Of a stretch of 47,079 nucleotides of DNA, positions 25,685 to 33,998 are shown one piece after another. The position numbers and the translations under genes were made by a program. Source of the stretch: Akkermansiaceae bacterium (lineage in GTDB: Bacteria > Verrucomicrobiota > Verrucomicrobiia > Verrucomicrobiales > Akkermansiaceae); NCBI GenBank assembly GCA_025457665.1, contig JALOTY010000021.1, positions 1 through 47,079 on the forward strand, read 5' to 3'. The notes beneath the pieces were generated by a model. That model had not been told where the DNA came from and made no database searches. It saw only the letters and a program-made list of their open reading frames with translations. The stretch's first letter is position 1. The number at the start of each line of letters is the position of its first letter.

Positions 25685-26410
25685 TCAGGAGCCTTCGCCG
25701 GGTTCGAAACGCTGCATGCCGGCACCCTTGTCGGGCGGACCGTCTTGATTGCCCTTGCCGGGCTGTTTGCCGCGCTGGCCACGGCGCTTGGCCATCTGTT
25801 CGCTCAGGCCTTGATTGCACATGCACTGGCCTTCTTCCGGCAGCGGACGGCCCATCAATTCGGTGAGGCTCATGCGCTGGAGCTGGACGGCGGATTCGAG
25901 GTCGCGCTGGTGTTCGGCACGTTTCTCCGAGCTGTTAGGATGCTCGACCAACATCCTGTAGTTCTGTCGTGCGAGTTCAGCCTCCTCCATCCAGAGTTCG
26001 CGGCTGGCACCTTCGAGCCGCATCACCCAGGCCGCGTAGTAGTGGATGCGGCCGGCGAGTTCGCGGGCCTCGTCCTGGAAGGCGGCGGGCATCGAGGAAA
26101 GGCGTGGGTCGTTGAGGAGTTGCTCGGAGCGATCGATGGCCTCCACGGCTTCTCCAAGGCGGAAACGCGTGCGGATCTGGGCGAGATCGAGACGAAGTTT
26201 GAGATCGGGATCATCCTCACCCGCGAGTCGCGCGGCTTCGCGCCAGGCGGCATCGGCCGCTTTCCAGTCACCGGCTTTTTCCGCGGCTTCGGCGATGCCG
26301 ACTTGGTCACGGGCCTGATCGCGGGCGAGCCATTGCTGGCCATGGCTGAAATGCATGACGACGACGGGCAGGGGAAGCATCAACCACAGGAGGGCGAGGT
26401 AGCGTTTCAT
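25685..26410 (-). CDS. Membrane-anchored TPR protein (BatC-like)
   Basis: 241 residues from ATG 26410, which overlaps the stop of the upstream VWA gene by 4 bp (ATGA). The N-terminal hydrophobic segment (MKRYLALLWLMLPLPVVVMH) is a signal or anchor. TPR-like helices follow: GDWKAADAAWREAARLAGED and FRLGEAVEAIDRSEQLLND. The C-terminus is low-complexity, rich in Gly, Lys and Pro, after an unusual MCNQGLSEQMAKRRGQRGK. Position and content correspond to BatC, the TPR partner of the VWA proteins in Bat operons. It should face the periplasm. Confidence 0.8.
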   Translation of the reverse strand: MKRYLALLWLMLPLPVVVMHFSHGQQWLARDQARDQVGIAEAAEKAGDWKAADAAWREAARLAGEDDPDLKLRLDLAQIRTRFRLGEAVEAIDRSEQLLNDPRLSSMPAAFQDEARELAGRIHYYAAWVMRLEGASRELWMEEAELARQNYRMLVEHPNSSEKRAEHQRDLESAVQLQRMSLTELMGRPLPEEGQCMCNQGLSEQMAKRRGQRGKQPGKGNQDGPPDKGAGMQRFEPGEGS

Positions 26411-27408
26411 CGTTTCAGAGGTTTCGGGATTGGGGCGACGGGCGAGCGGCCGGGACTGCCGAAGCGGTCTAACAGCGGCGGGATGAGGCAGAGAAGAAGC
26501 GCGGAGGAAAGAGCAAGGACCACGGCGGCGAGACGGCGGTCGATCCGCCATTTCGAGGCATCGGCAGCATCACCACCGAGGTCCGCCAAGGCTTCGCTCG
26601 GGATGTGGCGGAGGTTGGCATCGAAGTATTCTCCGCCGAGGCGCCGGGCGAGTTGAGAGAGATTGACGGTGTCCTGGCGGGATTGATGGCCATCGATGAA
26701 ACTGCCTCTGGCGGTATCGCCCACCCCGGCGACGATGACATGGGAAACGGCGGAAGGCAGCGGTTCGAGGCCGGTGGGAGGGAGGCTGTCACCATCGGAA
26801 ATCACCAGCAGGATGGCGGATTTTCTCGGCAGATCGCGGATCATTTTTCCCGCCTGGTTGATCGAGCTGAGGACATCGGTTTTGCCGGGTTTGTAAGTGA
26901 TGTGGAAGGGCGTGCCCCCCGCCATGTGCAGGAGAAGTTCGCGGTCGCGGCATTTTTTCACCAGCATGCGGGCTTCGGTGTAGAAGCCGATGGCGGTGAA
27001 GCGCATGTCGTCGCCGGGCAGGCGGTCGATGACGGATTTCAGCACCGCGGAGGCGCGGGCATTGCGAGTGATGGCGGCGCCCTCGCCGGCATCGGTGAGC
27101 AGCATCGACGGCGAGACATCGAAGAGCACGACGAGGTGGCGTTCGGTGTTGTTTCCCCGCTGGCGTTCGCGGATACGGTCATCGAAACCGATGAGCGTGA
27201 CCATGGCCCATGCGGCTGCACCCACGGCAAGCACACGCAGCGGCGGCACGGCGTGGGTCCAAGACCGGGGTCCACGACCGGGGCCGAAGGCGAGCGCGGC
27301 GATGCGGCGGACGCGGCGGGCATGCCACCATTCGCCACCGGCGGTGAGGGCCGCGAGCAGCAGGGCGGCGATGAAGGCGAGCGTGGGGATGTCGGTTGTT
27401 AGATCCAT
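26407..27408 (-). CDS. VWA-domain membrane protein (BatB-like)
   Basis: 333 residues from ATG 27408; the upstream open frame is overlap with batA. A helix near 9-24 (TLAFIAALLLAALTA) and another near 55-72 precede a von Willebrand A domain with the MIDAS motif LFDVSPSM (DxSxS at 97-101). A C-terminal helix (AAVVLALSSALLLCLIPPLL) closes it. VWA proteins of this type bind partners through a metal ion and work with MoxR ATPases. It sits 2 bp after batA and overlaps the TPR gene. The TTA in PPLLDRFG lies in a CTGTTAG heptamer. Confidence 0.85.
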   Translation of the reverse strand: MDLTTDIPTLAFIAALLLAALTAGGEWWHARRVRRIAALAFGPGRGPRSWTHAVPPLRVLAVGAAAWAMVTLIGFDDRIRERQRGNNTERHLVVLFDVSPSMLLTDAGEGAAITRNARASAVLKSVIDRLPGDDMRFTAIGFYTEARMLVKKCRDRELLLHMAGGTPFHITYKPGKTDVLSSINQAGKMIRDLPRKSAILLVISDGDSLPPTGLEPLPSAVSHVIVAGVGDTARGSFIDGHQSRQDTVNLSQLARRLGGEYFDANLRHIPSEALADLGGDAADASKWRIDRRLAAVVLALSSALLLCLIPPLLDRFGSPGRSPVAPIPKPLKR

Positions 27409-27410
27409 GA

Positions 27411-28331
27411 TCACCACGGGTTGAAGCGCAGGCCCCACGAGCAGAGGGCCATGAGGGCGAGGGTGGAAATGCCGGCGATGACAAAGGGGCGGTTCCAATC
27501 GACCCATTCGGCGGATGCCGGCTTGAAACGGGATTTCTGCATGCGGTCGATTTCGCGGAACACCTCGTGCAGGGCGGCGGGGTCGCCGGCGGTGAACATT
27601 TTGCCTCCGGTGATCGATGACACCGTCTCCAATCCGGCGGCACCGCTACCGTCATCGCCCATGAGGATGCTGAAAACGCGGATCTCCGCGAGGGCGAGTT
27701 CCTCAGCCACGGCGCGATCGCCGCCACCGCCGAAGTCGGCACTGCCGCCATCGCTGATGAGGATGACGGCGCGGTCGCCTTCTTCTTCGCGGACGAGTTG
27801 GTCGCGGCAGCCGCGGAGGGCGTTGGCGATGAGCGTGCCGCCCATCCATGGCGGCATGTTTTCCGGGCGGACGAAATCGAGGGCGCTGGAGAGCGCGGAA
27901 AGCTCCGGGGTGGGCGGGACCCAGTGGATGTATTCGCCGCCGAAGACGGTGAGGCCGAAGGCATCGCCCTTGCGGTAGGCGCAGAACTCGCGGGCCGAGG
28001 CGACCGCGCCCTCGAACCGTGTGCCACCCGATCCGAAGGGGGCTCCCATGGAGCCGGAGACATCGATGCAGAGCAGGAGATTGTTCATCACCCTTTCATC
28101 GGCGGGTGGGGCAGGTCGGCGCGGACCGGCAAGGATGAGGATGGCGACGGCGAGAAGTACGCCGGGCATCGTACCTGCGACGCGGACGAGAAATCCGAGC
28201 CAGCGGCCGTCTTTCTGGCTGCCGTGGTCGAAGGGCAGGACCAGGGTTTTCCCCCGGGCCACCCAGTGGTGGAAACCCCAGAGCAGGGGCAGGGCGAGGA
28301 GCCAGAGGAGGGCGGGGTGGTGAAAGCTCAC
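27411..28331 (-). CDS. VWA-domain membrane protein (BatA-like)
   Basis: 306 residues. Two N-terminal helices (PALLWLLALPLLWGFHHWV and GVLLAVAILILAGPRRP) surround the short loop typical of BatA. The VWA domain follows, with MIDAS LLCIDVSGSM (D90-S92-S94) and the later AVILISDGGSADFG strand, then a C-terminal helix (FVIAGISTLALMALCSWGL). BatA and BatB are thought to form a periplasmic complex handled by MoxR. The gene overlaps the DUF4381-like gene by 4 bp. Confidence 0.9.
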   Translation of the reverse strand: MSFHHPALLWLLALPLLWGFHHWVARGKTLVLPFDHGSQKDGRWLGFLVRVAGTMPGVLLAVAILILAGPRRPAPPADERVMNNLLLCIDVSGSMGAPFGSGGTRFEGAVASAREFCAYRKGDAFGLTVFGGEYIHWVPPTPELSALSSALDFVRPENMPPWMGGTLIANALRGCRDQLVREEEGDRAVILISDGGSADFGGGGDRAVAEELALAEIRVFSILMGDDGSGAAGLETVSSITGGKMFTAGDPAALHEVFREIDRMQKSRFKPASAEWVDWNRPFVIAGISTLALMALCSWGLRFNPW

Positions 28332-29137
28332 GAGATGACCTCCTCCGGGGTTTGAGACGGGCGATAGGGAGCAAGCAGCGCCTCGATTTCGTCATCCTTC
28401 GCGCCGCCGGGCCGGTGCAGCCAGCGTTCGAGGGCGATCAGGGTTTCGCCGGCTTCGGGATGGCGGCGGAGCTGGGCGAGGCCATGGGTCATGGTTTCGC
28501 CGGCAATCCCCAGTTTGTCGCGCCAGTAGCCGATGAGAAGGCGTTCCAGCTCGGCTTGTCCGCTGACATCGAGTTTTCCAGCGGCGGCACGTTCGAGATA
28601 AGGGCGGAGGCGTTCATCGAAACCTGGAGCTGCGGGCTCGTTTGTTTCCATCGGACCCGTGCGGGCGCGCCGGCCCCAGCGGTGGAGGACGATCCAACCC
28701 AGCACCCAGGTCACGGCCATGGCGGCGAGCACGATGCGGTATCCGCCGAACCAGGGCAGTGCGGCGGGAAGATGAGGGGTCAGCGAACCATCGTGATCCG
28801 GAGGAAGGATGGTCGCGACTTCGAAAGTCGTATCGGCCAGCTCGGTGGCTGCGGAGCCATCGGGATGCATCAGGTAATCCGCGAGGCGGTGTTCGCCGGG
28901 TTCGAAGCCGATGAGGTGAAGCCGGTATTCATGGCCGCCGTCTTTCTTTTCCACGCCGCCGAGCCGGACGATCACCGGAGTGCGGTCATCGAGCGGACGG
29001 GGAAGGTAGTCACCGCGTTCGAGGGTCACCGTGATTTCCCGCTCGATGCCGAGTTCGCGGCCCTGGGCATCGGCATTGGCCCGCTGGCTCATGAAAGCTA
29101 CGACAAACATCGTAGCAATGAAGGCCCGGCACTTCAT
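28328..29137 (-). CDS. DUF4381-like exported membrane protein of the Bat operon
   Basis: 269 residues. A signal peptide (MKCRAFIATMFVVAFMSQRA) is followed by a beta-rich periplasmic part of about 110 residues, one transmembrane helix (YRIVLAAMAVTWVLGWIVL) and a helical cytoplasmic tail with YWRDKLGIAGETMTHGLAQL. The tail and the place between DUF58 and batA genes fit DUF4381-type Bat operon proteins, which are usually shorter. It overlaps both neighbours by 4 bp. Assignment is by context and topology. Confidence 0.7.
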   Translation of the reverse strand: MKCRAFIATMFVVAFMSQRANADAQGRELGIEREITVTLERGDYLPRPLDDRTPVIVRLGGVEKKDGGHEYRLHLIGFEPGEHRLADYLMHPDGSAATELADTTFEVATILPPDHDGSLTPHLPAALPWFGGYRIVLAAMAVTWVLGWIVLHRWGRRARTGPMETNEPAAPGFDERLRPYLERAAAGKLDVSGQAELERLLIGYWRDKLGIAGETMTHGLAQLRRHPEAGETLIALERWLHRPGGAKDDEIEALLAPYRPSQTPEEVIS

Positions 29138-29991
29138 CCGCGCGCTGCGCCTCCCACGCGGTTCTTGAGGAAATGGCGGAGTTTCGGGATCACCGGTTCG
29201 TCGAGGGGCAGATGGAGATAGGAAATGCCCGCACGGGCGAGCATGGCGGTGTCCTGCCGGGTGGAGAATCGGGTGGCACCGTGAGCGGTGAAGGCTTTCC
29301 CGGTTTCGGCCTCGGCCCCGCGGAAAATACCGGCCTTGAGCGCGCCGCGTTCGGCGGGGTCTTCGAGGTGGAGGATGACGGCATCGTGATCCTGCGCCAT
29401 GAGCTTGATGGCAGGGACGGCATCGGGGTCATGGAGGTCGCTCAGCACCACGAAAAGACAACGCTGCTCGACGCGCGGGATGAGCTGGCGGACGCGTTTC
29501 CCCAGAGTCGTGTGTCCCCCGGCGCGTTCATGGCGGAGGACATGGAGCCATTGCAGGATGGCCCCGCGGGAGAGTGAAGGGCGGTGGTGGAGATCGCTTT
29601 CGCCGACACCCATCACGCCGGTGGGATTCATGTGCTCCACCGCCGCAAGGGCCAAGCCACCCGCAAGGCGGACCGCCCAGGCATATTTCCCCGGCGGCAT
29701 GCTACCCACGCGCATGGAGGCGGAGGTATCGACTAACAGATAGACCGGCATCTGCCGCGGGGCTTCGTATTCCTTCACATGGCAGCGGCCGGTGCGGCCG
29801 GTGACGCGCCAGTCGATGAGCTTGACCGGGTCGCCCGGCTGATAGAGTCGCGATTGCACATACTCGATCCCCGCGCCGAGAAATGGCGAGCTTTCCTGGC
29901 CGAAGGCGAGCGCATCGGCAAGGCGCCGCACGACCAGTTCGAACTGGCGCCCGTCGAGCGGATCCTGCGGCAGGGGTGGGTCGTCGGCCAT
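29134..29991 (-). CDS. DUF58 protein of the MoxR/Bat operon
   Basis: 285 residues from ATG 29991. The DUF58 core is intact: SRLYQPGDPVKLIDWRVTGR at about 48-66, then YLLVDTSASM at 84-93, a VWA-like metal site. No membrane helix is present, so it is cytoplasmic. DUF58 proteins are regular partners of MoxR ATPases. It starts 16 bp after the moxR stop and overlaps the next gene by 4 bp. The TTA leucine in YLLVD is in a CTGTTAG heptamer. Confidence 0.9.
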   Translation of the reverse strand: MADDPPLPQDPLDGRQFELVVRRLADALAFGQESSPFLGAGIEYVQSRLYQPGDPVKLIDWRVTGRTGRCHVKEYEAPRQMPVYLLVDTSASMRVGSMPPGKYAWAVRLAGGLALAAVEHMNPTGVMGVGESDLHHRPSLSRGAILQWLHVLRHERAGGHTTLGKRVRQLIPRVEQRCLFVVLSDLHDPDAVPAIKLMAQDHDAVILHLEDPAERGALKAGIFRGAEAETGKAFTAHGATRFSTRQDTAMLARAGISYLHLPLDEPVIPKLRHFLKNRVGGAARG

Positions 29992-30007
29992 CGGGGGAAA
30001 TCCTTTT

Positions 30008-30979
30008 TCAACCCAGTTGTTGCAGCATTTCCTCAAGCACCCCGGAGGCCTGGCGGCCATCGGCAAGCGCCTCATAGCTCAGGCGGATGCGATGGAGCAC
30101 GACGTCTGCGGCGAGTTCGAAGAGATCCTCGGGAGTGACATAATCCCGCTCTCTGACAAATGCCCGGGCCCTGGCCGCCTGGACGAGCGACAGGGCCGCA
30201 CGTGGTGAGCAACCGAGTTCCACCGCCGGATTCACGCGGGTGAGGCGGACCAGCTCGACGCAGTGTTTCATGAAAACATCGCTGACGTGGACCTGCTGCA
30301 CGGCTTCCATGGCGGCGACGAGTTCGGGCAGGCCGCAGACGGCGTCATCGGCGATCATGTCGAAGGCCGACCTCGGCACCGCGCCGCCTTCGATTTTCTT
30401 CAGGCCCATCTTGAGCTGTCGGCGCAGCACCGTTTCCTCCTGTTCGGGGGTCGGATAGCCGATGCGGTGGCAGAGCATGAAGCGGTCGAGCTGGGCTTCC
30501 GGCAGTTCGAAAGTGCCGGCCTGCTCGATCGGGTTCTGGGTGGCGATGACCAAAAACGGAGTCGGCAGCGGGTGGGTGGTATTGCCGATGGTCACCTTGC
30601 GCTCCTGCATCGCTTCTAACAGAGCGCTCTGGACCTTGGGGGCGGCGCGGTTGATTTCATCGGCCAGCAGCAGGTTGGTGAAGACCGGGCCCTTGTGGGT
30701 GCGGAAGGTGCCGGTGGCCTGATCGAGCAACTCGGAACCGAGGATGTCGGACGGCAGCATGTCGATGGTGAATTGCACGCGGCCGAACTTCAGCGCCACC
30801 GCCTTGGCGACGGTGTTGACGAGCAGGGTTTTCGCCGTGCCGGGCACGCCTAACAGGAGGAGGTGTCCGCCGGTGAGCAGGGCGATGAGCATGCGCTCGA
30901 CGACGACGTCCTGGCCGACGACGACTTCCGCGACACGTTCGCGCACGGCTCGGACAAATTGGGGTGAGGTGGTGGTCAT
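30008..30979 (-). CDS. moxR: MoxR-family AAA+ ATPase
   Basis: 323 residues from ATG 30979. Walker A is GVPGTAKT at 44-51 and Walker B LLLADEIN with Asp107-Glu108. The MoxR signatures VQFTIDMLPSDILGSELLDQ and VIATQNPIEQAGTFELPEAQ are intact, with the C-terminal lid domain after LDRFMLC. MoxR ATPases act as chaperones that insert metals or assemble complexes with VWA proteins. The gene is 31 bp after the TlpA-like gene. Two CTAACAG heptamers lie in it (30616 and 30850), both encoding CTG-TTA on the gene strand. Confidence 0.95.
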   Translation of the reverse strand: MTTTSPQFVRAVRERVAEVVVGQDVVVERMLIALLTGGHLLLLGVPGTAKTLLVNTVAKAVALKFGRVQFTIDMLPSDILGSELLDQATGTFRTHKGPVFTNLLLADEINRAAPKVQSALLEAMQERKVTIGNTTHPLPTPFLVIATQNPIEQAGTFELPEAQLDRFMLCHRIGYPTPEQEETVLRRQLKMGLKKIEGGAVPRSAFDMIADDAVCGLPELVAAMEAVQQVHVSDVFMKHCVELVRLTRVNPAVELGCSPRAALSLVQAARARAFVRERDYVTPEDLFELAADVVLHRIRLSYEALADGRQASGVLEEMLQQLG

Positions 30980-31010
30980 GGGAGATGGGAGAGCAGGGAG
31001 GATGGGAAAA

Positions 31011-32069
31011 TCAGGGCAGGCGGCCTTTCTGATAGGCATCGAGCGCGGCCGTGGCGGCGGGCTTTTCCCCGGGACTCGCGGCGGCGACGGCCTTTTTCTG
31101 GAGTTCGACCGCCTCGTCCGCCTTGCCGATGCGGAAGGCGATGCGGGCAAGTACGCCAAACGCCGTAGATGTCGCGGGTCCGGAATCAAGCGTCGCTGGC
31201 CGGGCCAGGACGGCGGCTTTTTCCAAGATGGCGGCGTCGGCCCCATCGACCGTGGCCATGACCTCGGCGGCCATCGTGCCAACCACACCATCGGCCGGGA
31301 AATCCGCTGCCAGCAGCTTGCCGGTTTCAAGCGCGGCCGCGGCATCGCCGGAGCGCAGCAGACGTTCCATTTCCAGAATGCCGCCGAGATAGGCAAAGGC
31401 CGGTTCCACCTCCTTGTTGAGCGTGGTGATCAGTTCGCCGGCTTCATCGAGTCGACCTGCCTGAAGAAATCCCTTCGCGCGACCGGCGAGGTCCATGGTC
31501 CGGGCCGATGGTGCCGAGGGCGCGGCCGACTTTTCTTCCTCGGCTGGCTTGGTCGAGGGTTCGGCAAGAAGCTTTTCCAACAACTCTTCCTCCAGGGCCA
31601 TGGGGTGGCCGATGTAGGCGATCCTGCCTTTTTTGTTCACCACGAAAGCGCAGGGGATGCCGTTTTGCCCGGCGGCTTTCAGCCAGGTCTTGCCCATCGT
31701 GCCGGCGGCATCGTCCACAGCCACGCGGTATTTCATTTTCGATCCCATCTTCTTCACGAAACCTTTCACCGTGGCCTCGTCCTCGCCGAGATTCTGGCCG
31801 ATCACGACCAGTCCTGCGTCTTTGTGGCGTTCGGAAATTTCATTGATGTGGGGAATCGCCTGGACGCAGGGCCCGCACCAGGTGGCCCAGAATTCGACGA
31901 TGTAAACCTTGTCGCCCTCGAACTTCGTCACCGCCTCGCCCTGGGCCCAACTGCCGACCTTCGGTGCCGGGGCGGCATCGCCCACTTTCAGGGCTGCCGA
32001 GGCCGGGGTTCCCGTGATCATCGCGAGAAGGCACAGGCAAAGCGGGAGAATGAGTCGGGGAACCATCAT
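31011..32069 (-). CDS. Exported TlpA-like thioredoxin with C-terminal repeat domain
   Basis: 352 residues. A signal peptide (MMVPRLILPLCLCLLAMITG, ending ASA) precedes a TlpA/ResA-type thioredoxin fold with the active site WCGPC at 64-68 and the cis-Pro region GIPCAFVVNKKGRIAYIGHP. Residues about 190-352 are a helical TPR-like tail rich in Ala. It should reduce or shuttle disulfides in the periplasm. Being 31 bp ahead of moxR, it is probably the first gene of the Bat-type operon, which links redox handling with the VWA complex. A TPR tail on TlpA is seen in other members of this phylum. Confidence 0.9.
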   Translation of the reverse strand: MMVPRLILPLCLCLLAMITGTPASAALKVGDAAPAPKVGSWAQGEAVTKFEGDKVYIVEFWATWCGPCVQAIPHINEISERHKDAGLVVIGQNLGEDEATVKGFVKKMGSKMKYRVAVDDAAGTMGKTWLKAAGQNGIPCAFVVNKKGRIAYIGHPMALEEELLEKLLAEPSTKPAEEEKSAAPSAPSARTMDLAGRAKGFLQAGRLDEAGELITTLNKEVEPAFAYLGGILEMERLLRSGDAAAALETGKLLAADFPADGVVGTMAAEVMATVDGADAAILEKAAVLARPATLDSGPATSTAFGVLARIAFRIGKADEAVELQKKAVAAASPGEKPAATAALDAYQKGRLP

Positions 32070-32330
32070 GAGCTAACGCCGCCATCCCATGGATTTGTGT
32101 CGGAGAAATCAATCTTTCATCCGATTCCGGCGCTTGATTCGCGATCCTGGAGTCTGTCTCCATGCTCCCTCAAAGATTTTCTTGCCAGATCCTTGCATCG
32201 AAATAGCTTCCGAGGATCAACGGGGAAGGGCAGTCCCAAGCAGTTCAAGACAAGCATGTTAAAAGGCTTCCAGCGTTCCGATACTCCGCACCGCCCTGAG
32301 GCGCGTGCGGCCGGGTCGTCGGGGCGCGTG

Positions 32331-32705
32331 ATGCGATTGGGCTGGCTTCGATGTACGGTGACGGTCCTGCTCTGCTGCTTGATCGCATTTGAGGACTTCC
32401 AGAGCGTGCGCATCCTGACTCTCTCTCATGCCCACGCATTCCAGCCCGGGGATGAACACGGGCACGTGGGTCCGATGGCCTTTTGGGCTGCGGATGAAAC
32501 CCAGGAGCAATGCCCGGTGGAAACCGAGCGTGAAAGCCATACGCATGAGGTTCTCTCCAGCTTCGAATTTCATCCCAATGTGAACTGCTCTCAAAATCCC
32601 CTGTCCTGCCTCGCCCCGAGCCGCTTGCCCGCACTTGGCGCAGGTCGGGAAAATTGGTTGGGCATCGGCATCGATCCCCTGCGCCGTCCGCCGCGCGCCG
32701 CCTGA
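32331..32705 (+). CDS. His-rich exported protein, metal-efflux leader type (tentative)
   Basis: 124 residues from ATG 32331 (an ATG at 32256 gives 25 more). The N-terminus MRLGWLRCTVTVLLCCLIAF looks like a signal or anchor. A His-rich stretch follows, SHAHAFQPGDEHGHVGPM, and then ESHTHEV and CSQNPLSC. This resembles the small His-rich proteins encoded before RND-type metal efflux genes, but no such genes follow. The antisense strand and longer frames are shadows. It could be an orphaned leader gene, a remnant, or a free-standing metal-binding protein. Confidence 0.45.
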   Translation: MRLGWLRCTVTVLLCCLIAFEDFQSVRILTLSHAHAFQPGDEHGHVGPMAFWAADETQEQCPVETERESHTHEVLSSFEFHPNVNCSQNPLSCLAPSRLPALGAGRENWLGIGIDPLRRPPRAA

Positions 32706-32952
32706 TCTGACCGCGGCAGCCGGGTCCGTCCGCTTTGTGCGATTTGCCATTTATTGGCAGATCGGCGCTTTGGTCTGTTAGGCCCCATCGCTTGATCGGT
32801 TTTCACTGATCCTCTGGCCGAACCGCGAATCCGCGCTTCTGCGACTCGCGCCCCGTCAGCCGTGTGTCCCATCTGGGTCCTCCTTCAGCGCGCCTCCGCC
32901 CGTTCGCACCGGGCATCTGCATCCTCAATCTAACAGATTTATCTTTTTTATC

Positions 32953-33936
32953 ATGAACAACGATTTCGACCGACCTGTCATTGAATCCTCCTGCGCCCTT
33001 TGCGGTGGCAGTCACGCCCATCTCATCGAGCGCAAGGACCGCTCCGGCCATCCGCTGGACGTGGTGATTTGCGACCATTGCGGTGTGGTTCACAACGACC
33101 CCATCCCCGATGCCGCCGAGCTTTCGCGATTCTATTCGATGGAATACCGTCTGCAGTACAAGAACACCCACCGACCCAAGCTCCGTCATGCGGCGCGATA
33201 CTTTGCCTCCGTATCCCAGCACCTTCTGGAGCACTGGCATCTTTACCGTGCTCCCGGTGCCGTGCTCGATGTCGGTTCGGGCAGTGGTGAGTTCCTCTAT
33301 CTGATGAGGGAGCTCGGGAAATCGGTCCACGGCATCGAGCCGAATGAAGACTACTCCGTTTTCTGCCGTCAGGACCTCGGGTTGCCCATCACCACCGGGG
33401 AAATCGATACCTTCCAGCCCGCCGCCCGCTTCGATCACATCCGCTTGTCCCACGTGGTGGAGCACCTGCGCGACCCGGCCGGCTGCTTGCGTGAGGTTTC
33501 GAAATGGCTGAATCCAGGGGGACATCTCTACATCGAGGTTCCCGATTTTCACACCTACGGCCGGAACAAGCGCCCGGGCGGGATGTTCCACTTCGGCCAT
33601 ATCTACAATTTCGACGCGGACAGCTTTGATCGGCTGCTCGGGGCTGCAGGTCTTGCCGTTCTTCATCGGAGCGGCCCTACCTCGGCCTTTGTGACGCCAT
33701 CCCTGAGGTCCGGTCCGGTTTCGCCGCCCGCCGCACCTCGTGAGGAAATCCTCGGCAAGATCGATTTCTACCGACAGCACCGCCATGGCCTGTTGCGAAA
33801 GAATTCCCTGCTCAGACGCCTGCGACACAAGATCCACAAGCTCGTCCATGAACACCGCATCATCCTCGGACGCAGCGACTATGCCGGGATCGGCTCGCAA
33901 AGCGCATCCCTGCTCAAGCATCGCCTGACTTCGTGA
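32953..33936 (+). CDS. Zinc-ribbon class I SAM-dependent methyltransferase
   Basis: 327 residues. Cys pairs at 14/17 and 40/43 (CALC and CDHC) form an N-terminal zinc ribbon. The Rossmann methyltransferase core follows, with motif I AVLDVGSGSGEF at about 104-115, acidic post-I HGIEPN, and FDHIRLSHVVEHLRDPAGCL as the Methyltransf_23-type segment. Such proteins often methylate sugars or glycolipids in surface polysaccharide pathways, but there are no glycan genes next to it. A CTAACAG heptamer lies 17 bp before the start. Confidence 0.9.
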   Translation: MNNDFDRPVIESSCALCGGSHAHLIERKDRSGHPLDVVICDHCGVVHNDPIPDAAELSRFYSMEYRLQYKNTHRPKLRHAARYFASVSQHLLEHWHLYRAPGAVLDVGSGSGEFLYLMRELGKSVHGIEPNEDYSVFCRQDLGLPITTGEIDTFQPAARFDHIRLSHVVEHLRDPAGCLREVSKWLNPGGHLYIEVPDFHTYGRNKRPGGMFHFGHIYNFDADSFDRLLGAAGLAVLHRSGPTSAFVTPSLRSGPVSPPAAPREEILGKIDFYRQHRHGLLRKNSLLRRLRHKIHKLVHEHRIILGRSDYAGIGSQSASLLKHRLTS

Positions 33937-33998
33937 TCCCGCCCGCGCTTCGATCCGGGTTGGACTTCGCCCGGCGGAAAGGTCAGGATCGACCGCGG

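Noticed and set aside
30744..32705. Long plus-strand frame across the moxR and TlpA genes
   Set aside because: Most of it is antisense to two well-conserved genes. Only its last part, from 32331, is kept as a tentative gene.
32803..33921. Minus-strand frame opposite the methyltransferase
   Set aside because: No recognisable motif; the plus strand has clear zinc-ribbon and SAM motifs.
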